From assembly GCA_032622095.1 (NCBI GenBank), contig CP136061.1:134253587-134317586 (forward strand): a stretch of 64,000 nucleotides of DNA, written 5' to 3'. Source of the DNA: Siphonodentalium dalli. Its lineage: Eukaryota > Mollusca > Scaphopoda > Gadilida > Siphonodentaliidae. The position numbers and the translations under genes were made by a program. This document shows, piece after piece, positions 57,388 through 64,000 of this stretch. A model generated the notes under the pieces. It saw only the letters and a program-made list of their open reading frames with translations. It did no database searches and was not told where the DNA came from. How positions within the stretch are numbered: position 1 is the stretch's first letter; every line of letters starts with the position of its first letter.

Positions 57388-58141
57388 CACATAAGAGGAG
57401 AGGCTCATGAATCATGTTTACAAGAACTTCCATGGAACATAAGAGATTCAATATCACTCTACGAAAGAATGAATGCATCGTTCAACGTGCTAACAGAAAT
57501 CCCACCGGAGACGCCACTCAGACTGCCTCATCTAAACTTTCTTGACCTGAGCCATAATCAACTGCAGGATTTACCTGAAAGTTTTGGTTTATTGTTCCAC
57601 CTCCGAGTACTGATTTTGAAATATAATTTCTTAAGAAGTCTTCCAATATCCTTTATACATCTTGTGAAACTGGAGAAAGTGGATCTATCATACAATGTTC
57701 TTCGTGAATTGCCCGAAGGTTTAGGAAATATGGAATCCTTGTCGAAGCTAAATGTTTCAAATAATAAATTACGAAAACTTCCTTTAACATTGGGCGGCAG
57801 CAAGAAATTGGATTTGGTGATAGCATTACAAAACAGACTGGATCAGCCACCTCAAGCGATTTGTGATGAAGGTTCTGAGGGAACTATGTTATATCTAAAG
57901 AAACTGTTTATAGAGAGTGGGCACAGGTTGGACAGTCGGCCGGTTACTCCTTTAAATCAGTTTCCGAGAGTTCGAGGCAATCAGATACAGAGTACAGTGT
58001 TAAATCCTCATTCTGCAACCGTTGAGTATATCCAGGAACAGACAAACACATCAAACACGCCTCAGAGAATCAAAACCCCATTGATGCCTCCTCCAAATTG
58101 TAGTGAACTCGAACCGATGGAACTACGTGATAAAATTATAG
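57388..58141 (+). CDS. LRR/ADP-ribosylglycohydrolase gene, exon 2 (leucine-rich repeats)
   Basis: 251 codons plus one base. Residues about 35-150 of the exon form four to five typical LRRs of 23 residues: LPHLNFLDLSHNQLQDLPES, LFHLRVLILKYNFLRSLP, LVKLEKVDLSYNVLRELPEG, MESLSKLNVSNNKLRKLP and a weaker last unit. The LxxLxLxxNxLxxLP pattern is the SDS22/Ras-suppressor-like cytoplasmic type. The tail (SRPVTPLNQFPRV, TPQRIKTPLMPPPN) is Pro/Ser/Thr-rich, a flexible linker to the enzyme domain. Acceptor CTACACAG at 57380-57387, donor G/GTAAGA at 58141. No signal peptide. The start was fixed by the acceptor, because the upstream in-frame ATG at 57346 lies in the intron. Confidence 0.85.
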
Positions 58142-59424
58142 GTAAGATCAGTTTTTGTAATGTCACATGGAACTTGTGTTACGTCAACAATTTTACTTCA
58201 GTTATTGTTACACTCCCCTGTCGTATAATAGAAGTAGCACATTTTGGGTTGAACATTAATTAAAGTGAAGATAAAGAATAATGTCCAAAATAATGTCACA
58301 TATGTTAATCAGAAATCAATGTACCCTGATAAAGTTAAACTGACTAAATAATAAAAATTAATCAATTGATTGTCGTTTAATTGGCATGATTAATTAATTA
58401 GGAAAATAGCTGATCTGTTCAGCCATCAGCTAAGTTGTCATAAACTGTGGTCACCACTTACTAGTATATTCTGTAATTTTCTGATCCAAGCTTTTCAATG
58501 GTTAAAACCTTTGATTATTATGACACTCATTGTAAATTTTGTGAAGTGGATATAACTACATGTATAAGCAGGATTGAAGACCACAGAAGTACTAGAATTT
58601 TTGTTTTGTATTTTTCAGGCACGGAAAACCTTGAAATACAAGTATTTTGTGTATGGTCTCTGATTGTTCTTGAAATACTTGGATATTACCCATGGAATGA
58701 TTTAATTTTAATATTTTGGCCTGTTAATTCACTAATATCAACAAGTTAGGCCAAAAAAAATAATGACTTGAGTCTCAGACAATTTTGTTTCTGAATCGAT
58801 GAGGGAGGGAGGACTTTACTTTTATTTTTTATATATTTTTATGGCATATCATAAGCTTCCCTTATCTAGTAATAGTCAGAAAATATAAAGGGTACTTTGT
58901 TTTGCTTTGTTTTTGTTTATACACTCATTAATTTGATATAAATATTACATTGTGCTACTAGTATACCTGTATGACATAGGGATTACTACCAATAATGTTC
59001 TAATGCCTCTGACTATTCACAAGTGTTATTGATGTCTATAAATTGACACCTCTTCATTACATACATGTATAACATGTGATCCTAAATTTCCTCCAATACC
59101 TTTCAATTATCTTGGAGTTATAATAAGTACACCAGGCTATGATGATCAGCTAATCATTTTCTTCAATGTAGTCATCTACAGGTTGTCATTGAATATGTCA
59201 ATTACGTATGATAACGTAACAGATCAATCACATGTGAGCAGAGTTAATTTAGCAATGAAATATTCACTATATGCTCGACTGTGAGTGCTCAATTTGAGAG
59301 AAACTCATTGCATTGGCCCAATGAAATTGCCACTTTTACAGACTTTTATACTAGTATATAACGCTTCAGTCCATTCACAGTATAATTTCTTAGTTTGATT
59401 ACTGGTATATCATGACTATTTCGA

Positions 59425-59749
59425 ATGGATCTGTTAACTGGCGATTTTGCTCTTGAAAATCATTGGGATGATTTGGATTTAACTACAGTGGATATGACTG
59501 CATATGAAAGTCAGGCCATTGCAAATAGCAGATTTGCAGCACCAGTTGCTGGCGATGAACTTCAAAAGCATTACCGCTAATGTATCCCACCAAACACTAG
59601 GTATTCAACATCATGGGGATTAAACATGTGGCGAGAGTGGCCTGAACATCGAAAATCTAAGGAGTTGACAATGATGGAGGCAAATTCACTAGTTCCAATG
59701 GAAATGTCCTCAGAAATTCTGTTAATCGTTTATATGGATTTTTGGTTGG

Positions 59750-59751
<2 letters not shown>
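59425..59751 (+). pseudogene. Crypton-like tyrosine recombinase, N-terminal fragment
   Basis: From ATG: MDLLTGDFALENHWDDLDLT, ESQAIANSRFAAPVAGDELQ, a stop at 59578-59580, then CIPPNTRYSTSWGLNMWREW and PMEMSSEILLIVYMDFWLE up to a poly-C run. The pattern P-x-N-T-x-x-(S/A)-T-x-x-(G/A)-x-x-x-(F/W)-x-x-W is the start of the SAM-like domain in Crypton-derived proteins such as the ZMYM/QRICH1 group. The catalytic R-H-x-x-R-Y part is absent. One stop in an otherwise open frame suggests recent decay. Confidence 0.5.

Positions 59752-59780
<29 letters not shown>
59752..59780. repeat. Poly-C tract
   Basis: About 29 C in a row, exactly where the recombinase-like frame ends. Likely variable in length. 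Confidence 0.9.
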
Positions 59781-59783
<3 letters not shown>

Positions 59784-60096
59784 CCAAAAACATAATTTGA
59801 AATCACTGCACCACAGCGTGCTTCGCAAACTAACGCCATCGCCGCGTAATTACTGATGACTTCCTATATATTCACACCTACCTCAAGTTTGATTGCATTG
59901 GTACAAGGGTTTAATAGCTGAGCGATGATTGTTTGTCAATGACACCATTGTTCAGATTAATATTTTTGGTTGGCAGAAATAATACAGATTCATACAAGGA
60001 TTATTGTTCAGCAATTCAAGTCATTTGGTCAAGGGTGCGAATCAGTTTATAAGAAAATGTTCTTGTTGCTGTATAAATGATTCTTTATCGCTGTAG

Positions 60097-60272
60097 GTTT
60101 AATATATGGTGCTGCAATAGGAGATGCCATTGGTATAGCAACAAGGTGGATGTCAAACGATATTGTGCGATTTAACTATGATTTACAGACATTAGATTAT
60201 GACAACATTGTCCAGGATGAGCATAGGGTCATGTGGCGACAGGGAGATTGGACATCTAATTTCGATATGATG
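60097..60272 (+). CDS. LRR/ADP-ribosylglycohydrolase gene, exon 3 (start of enzyme domain)
   Basis: Two bases complete the Gly codon begun in exon 2, followed by 58 codons: LIYGAAIGDAIGIATRWMSN, DIVRFNYDLQTLDYDNIVQD, EHRVMWRQGDWTSNFDMM. GAAIGDAIG is the glycine-rich GDAxG motif that opens the ADP-ribosylglycohydrolase (DraG/ARH) fold, and W-R-x-G-D-W-T is its next conserved block. In active relatives the latter continues T-D-D-x-D-Q, where Thr-Asp-Asp bind a magnesium ion; here it is T-S-N-F-D-M. Acceptor CTGTAG at 60091-60096, donor ATG/GTTAGT at 60272. Confidence 0.85.
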
Positions 60273-60284
60273 GTTAGTACAATC

Positions 60285-60690
60285 ATAGAATATAGTGTGT
60301 CCGTCATTTGCAGAATGAGGTTTCCAGAGGGTGAATTTAGTGACTATTCCAAATAGTGAGCTTGTGTCACCATATTCACCATCTGTGAACCTCATTCTGC
60401 TTAGGCCTCAACTGCTATGGGAGACCTAGGATTAGATTGAACTTCCCCAGTTGAAGTGATGTTCACCCATTTGTCACCTCCATTATACATTTTATCTTCT
60501 GCAAATTAGGGGATATAGAAACTTCCCAGAAGGGAAAAAGTAACTAAAAACAATGTTAATTTGAGACTATATATACTTCCCAGAAGATGAGGCTTAAGCA
60601 GAATGAGGTCCCAGAAGGTGAGTTTAGTGATGCTAGCTTGCTGTGCGGGATATCATCACTAAATTCACCCTCTGGGGACCTCATTCTGCA
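60285..60690. mobile_element. Foldback MITE of the CATTTGCAGAATGAGG family (long form)
   Basis: GTCATTTGCAGAATGAGGTT at the left, GGGGACCTCATTCTGCATAA at the right, each end with an internal hairpin. It begins only about 20 bp after the exon 3 donor. Confidence 0.65.
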
Positions 60691-60702
60691 TAAAAATGTG
60701 AT

Positions 60703-60755
60703 ACATTGATGGAAAGAGCTCTTGGAGCTCTTTTCATCAGTGTATCACATTATTA
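60703..60755. repeat. Short palindrome
   Basis: GTGATACATTGATGGAAAGA pairs with TCTTTTCATCAGTGTATCAC around GCTCTTGGAGC. About 53 bp, likely a minimal foldback element. Confidence 0.7.
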
Positions 60756-61660
60756 TAATCAATAAATTTGAAAAATGATCAAGGAAATATGGGTTGATAC
60801 AAAAATCGGACTTGGCACTGAAAGGGTTAAGTGTGTGCATAAAGAATTTCTTATTTTCAATCAATAAAAGATGGTGGCTGTCTGCGGAATGAAGGATATT
60901 CTACTTGTATGTTTGTCAATAAAGTTTTAGTTGCTGGGATTTGACATTATTCTGAAATTCATTTATAACATATAGTTTATTCAAATATCGAACTTATTAG
61001 TTGAAATCAGAACCTCTGCATTATATAACAAAACAATGTGAGTCCTTTAACCCTTTGCCCAATTTACCAGCCAAAAACAGCCCAAACCACCCAATTTTTT
61101 TCACCACTTTATTATGCAAGAGCTCCACACCAAACGTGCCGTTAAGATTAATGTGATGATAATAAATTGAATGTTTTGTGGGATTAATGGCTTTTTTTTA
61201 TACCAAATAACCACATGTTTTATCACATTTCAACCCTTTAAGGTTTCGAAAGCATATGGAATGGCCGGCAGTTTGCGTTTTTTTCCATCATAGAACAAAA
61301 ATATTGCATTATAATAAAAAAATTTCCCTTCTTATTTTTGAAATAGATATTGCATTTTTAACTTTTATGTTTTTATGGGGTTTTGTGCTAATTTTGTACA
61401 ATTTAATCAACATTTGTGATAAAATCGCAATAAAAACGATAACTGGGACGCAGCGGTGCTATTTTTTCAAGTCGACTAAATCAATGTAGTCGGGCAATGT
61501 AGAGTCGCCTAATAACAGTATTGTTATCTATGGAAAGCTGTATAATATAAAAATATAATAATGCAACAGACCAATGCAACGCACCCATGTGAATGGTTTA
61601 ATGCAGACAATGGATCGTGTCATCGCAATGGACCAGCACAATGCAGTCGTCTGGTCCCTC
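60756..61660. other. Intron, no gene; piggyBac-like ends
   Basis: GAAAGGGTTAA at 60820 and TTAACCCTTTGCCCAATTTA at 61047 look like ends of piggyBac-type MITEs. The rest is AT-rich with nothing supported. Confidence 0.4.
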
Positions 61661-61664
61661 AAAT

Positions 61665-62056
61665 TATTGTGCCGGACAATTTGCAGAATGACATCCCCAG
61701 AGGGTGAATTTAGTGATCTTCTCTGGAAAGTATCTTTATTATAAAATTAACAAGTTTTGTAGTTTCTTTAGAAACTTCTTCACAAAGATTCTTTTTATTT
61801 TTTAGTTTAGTTTCTCTATATCCCCAAATTGGCAGAAGGCACATTGCATAATCGATGCACCAATGGGTGCACATCACAATATTCACTCACTTAAATATGA
61901 GTCCAGGTGTCGCTCATAGCAGATGAGGCCATGCAGAATGAGGTCCCCCAGAGTGTGAATTTAGTGATGCTAGCCCACTGTGCAGGGTAGCGTCACTACA
62001 CTAAATTCACCCTCTGGGGACCTCATTCTGCAAATGTCTGGAACCATATCTTGAGG
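61665..62056. mobile_element. Foldback MITE of the CATTTGCAGAATGAGG family (long form)
   Basis: TGTGCCGGACAATTTGCAGA at the left and TCTGCAAATGTCTGGAACCA at the right. It ends about 110 bp before exon 4. Confidence 0.65.
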
Positions 62057-62164
62057 CCTGGTCATATAAATTATCAGTTACTCTCTACTATTTTCGTTGC
62101 ATTTCGAACTGCAGCCTGAACTTACTATTATACATTGTAAACATAAATTTGTTTTTAATTTCAG

Positions 62165-62308
62165 GCCCTCGTTCTTGATTCTTTGATATCGTGGGCTGGT
62201 GTTGTTGATGAGCTTGCTTTTGCAAAACAAACGAAGAAATGGAGGAGGGAAGGCTTCCACGAGTTAGGTGACCATGAGGGGATATTCCTCAGCAACGTCA
62301 TGAGACAG
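62165..62308 (+). CDS. LRR/ADP-ribosylglycohydrolase gene, exon 4
   Basis: 48 codons: ALVLDSLISWAGVVDELAFA, KQTKKWRREGFHELGDHEGI, FLSNVMRQ. The pattern L-x-L-D-S-L, D-x-x-x-F-A-x-x-x-x-x-W-x-x-x-G-F-x-E-L-G-D is the standard continuation of this branch of ADP-ribosylglycohydrolases. Acceptor ATTTCAG at 62158-62164, donor CAG/GTATAG at 62308, phase 0 at both ends. Confidence 0.88.
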
Positions 62309-63140
62309 GTATAGTTGCACATATAATGCTCAAGTTTAATAGATTTCCTGGATGCATAAAAAATTATATATCATTTCATATTCCACCCTGTTGTCAAATT
62401 TGAAAGTGACCAGTGTGGTTCTGTTGAAATGTTGCATAAACAATATGGACACATTCCAATGTATACTTTTATAGTTGAATGGGTGAATCCATTTAGAATA
62501 GTAAGGGTAAGCAGACAGTAAAAAAATGACTTTAATCACTGATGGTGAATATAGTTTTACCTCAATAATTCTGTTCTAACTATCCCAGTATCATTCGGGG
62601 ACAAAAATTAGTAATATATGATGTGTTATATACAATTATTTCTCTATTGATATATAACATTGAAACATTCATATCTTCAGAATTTGAACGTATTTATTTT
62701 TAATCATAAATGCTTGTTTATGCTGCTGGTAGGGATGTGGTGTTTTGTAGGGGGTATTCAACTTGAAATTTCTAATTGCATCACCGCCCCTCCACATTTG
62801 TCGAAGAAGAAAAGTTGTAATCCGAAAAAACCTTTAGTTTCCTTATTCAACATTTTCATTCTCTAAACTGATGGGTCAAAAGTTGGAAAATATTTTACTC
62901 TTGGTCTAAAACTGACATATTTTACATTAACTGAGGGAAATATAAATTGTCAGAACAAATTTGACATGAAATTTCAAACTGCTGACTCAGGCATGGGATG
63001 CTAATTGTTGACAGTTTGGGTCAAATTTGAATCAGTGACCCCCCCAAAAAAAACTACTATGTGTTTCCACATCCCTGGCTGTCGGATGATGCAAATTAAA
63101 CAAAACTCAGTTATTATAATATCTGTTGTTGCCGTTGTAG
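62309..63140. other. Intron 4, nothing recognised
   Basis: AT-rich, no repeat family or conserved frame seen. Confidence 0.5.
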
Positions 63141-63363
63141 ATCACTGAAGTTGAGGCTTTTGAAAGCAGCCCATATGAAGCTGCCAAGGAGATACTAACA
63201 ACAAACTCTACGAAGCCACATTCCAAAACGTCAATTCCGAAACTGAATCAAAACAATTCTTTCGAGAAAAGTTCACGAATTGTGATGGAGGATAGCGTGA
63301 GATTGTGTGACTGCGATAATTTTGGCTGTGATAATGGTGCAATAGTTCGAAGTGCAGTTTTAG
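63141..63363 (+). CDS. LRR/ADP-ribosylglycohydrolase gene, exon 5
   Basis: 74 codons plus one base: ITEVEAFESSPYEAAKEILT, a Ser/Lys/Asn-rich stretch (about residues 20-50), then VRLCDCDNFGCDNGAIVRSA and VL. N-G-A-x-x-R-x-x-x-L-G is the conserved substrate-side motif of the family (usually NGAVMRTAILG), so the fold continues. The 30-residue polar insertion before it is longer than in compact family members. Acceptor GTTGTAG at 63134-63140, donor TTAG/GTTAGT at 63363, phase 1. The remaining exons, including the second metal-binding D-x-D-T-x-x block, lie outside the window. Confidence 0.88.
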
Positions 63364-63454
63364 GTTAGTTTTGATTAGTGACATATTACTGTGGTTCAGA
63401 AACACTGGTTCTGAATGCGCTGGCTTAAAAGGTCTAGTTAAATATTGTTAGGCC

Positions 63455-63559
63455 AGTGAGAGCTTTCCGATGAATGGCAACAAGCCATATTTCTGACTAA
63501 ATCCTGAAAAATTACCCATAATTCTGCTGTGGTTAAGGAGTCAATTATTTAGGGCGTTA
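63455..63559. mobile_element. Half of a Tc1/mariner-like palindromic MITE
   Basis: GAGAGCTTTCCGATGAATGG to GAGTCAATTATTTAGGGCGT, one arm only. It is fused at its left to a remnant of the double-hairpin MITE (TTGTTAGGCCAGTG). Confidence 0.65.
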
Positions 63560-63769
63560 AAGTAGATACTTACGTCAATGTAAAATCTTTGTAAAAAGTG
63601 CTCGGATGAGAGACCCCATATTTGATTTATTTTTGTGACTGCATTCATATTCTATTTCTAATGACATTATCTCATATATATTTTGAAGACCTCTGTCTGT
63701 TTGTTTGTATGTCTGTCATTTATCGGGACGAAACTTGGTACATGTGTGTAGTTTGACCAGGCGGTCGAC

Positions 63770-64000
63770 GTTGTCGTATTGGCGAGCCCGTGGGCACCCG
63801 CTTCGCGCATGCGCAGACGAGATCTCAGAAACGGGTGGAGCTATCGACTTGAAATTTGCTATGTGAATGTATCTTGCCCCGGATAGGAATTTTATCGGGT
63901 CACCAAGTCCATGCGACGCCAGCTTCGCGCATGCGCAGACGAGATCTCGGAAACGGGTGGAGCTCTCAACTTGAAATTTGGTATGTGAATGTATCTTGCC
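63770..64000 (+). repeat. ~122-bp tandem repeat running out of the window
   Basis: CTTCGCGCATGCGCAGACGA at 63801 and 63923, followed each time by GAAACGGGTGGAGCT and ACTTGAAATTTG. Two copies visible. Confidence 0.8.

Larger units (their letters stand above)
58142..60096. other. Intron 2, with a recombinase fragment and poly-C
   Basis: AT-rich to 59420 with nothing supported, then a Crypton-like fragment, a poly-C run and unassigned sequence to the acceptor at 60096. Confidence 0.5.

Noticed and set aside
59626-59856. Frame containing a poly-Pro (poly-C) run read as a protein of its own
   Set aside because: The run is homopolymeric DNA; the part before it belongs to the Crypton-like fragment.
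1-64000. CRISPR arrays, operons, prokaryotic origins, rRNA genes
   Set aside because: The window is eukaryotic; direct repeats found are tandem satellites without regular unique spacers, and no rRNA signature was seen.

Overview
This is eukaryotic, animal-type DNA. It is AT-rich, its coding exons are small and separated by introns of several kb, splice sites are canonical GT-AG, and at least 60-70 percent of the window is recognisable repeats. The repeat style (hundreds of foldback MITEs in general, tandem blocks carrying 'gggccataact' and 'gacggacggacgga' motifs, hAT/MULE/Helitron/Crypton-like DNA elements, Copia and Jockey/CR1-like retroelements) is most like a bivalve or other molluscan genome. 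That taxonomic call is an inference; no marker gene proves it.

Two host genes are visible. On the minus strand, a TraB-domain gene (TRABD) runs from its start codon at 37909 leftwards through exons at 37570-37909, 34111-34307, 30329-30469, 28477-28587 and 7400-7573. One or more exons between 28477 and 7573 were not located, and the 3' end is probably outside the window. On the plus strand, a gene starting at 56296 (exons 56296-56394, 57388-58141, 60097-60272, 62165-62308, 63141-63363, continuing past the window) encodes a short N-terminal tail, a leucine-rich-repeat block and the start of an ADP-ribosylglycohydrolase (DraG/ARH) domain. The splice phases agree at every junction I could check in both genes.

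Layout. 1-5297: 3' part of a Helitron-like element with two ~1.2 kb inverted arms around a 42-bp minisatellite; its CTAG end sits exactly at an A/T site of a piggyBac-like MITE. 5298-10800: MITEs, a mariner-like foldback carrying 161-bp tandem repeats, and one TRABD exon. 10850-23482: a large unclassified element that contains a second, architecturally identical element (13760-18730) and two hAT elements with target duplications. 23500-39240: TRABD introns and exons full of foldback MITEs. 39240-50300: a retroelement nest (Jockey/CR1-like LINE pieces in both orientations, a deleted Copia element with 5-bp target duplication, hAT, MULE-related and MITE insertions). 50796-52228: a MULE with 9-bp target duplication. 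53184-54873: an element with ~270-bp inverted ends. 55800-64000: the LRR/ADP-ribosylglycohydrolase gene, whose introns carry more MITEs, a Crypton-like recombinase fragment and tandem repeats.

The most interesting items are the LRR plus ADP-ribosylglycohydrolase fusion (with an altered metal-binding motif), the pair of nested elements with the same unusual four-arm terminal layout, and the nested insertions whose target duplications give a relative chronology. I see no prokaryotic features, no CRISPR array, no rRNA and no convincing tRNA.
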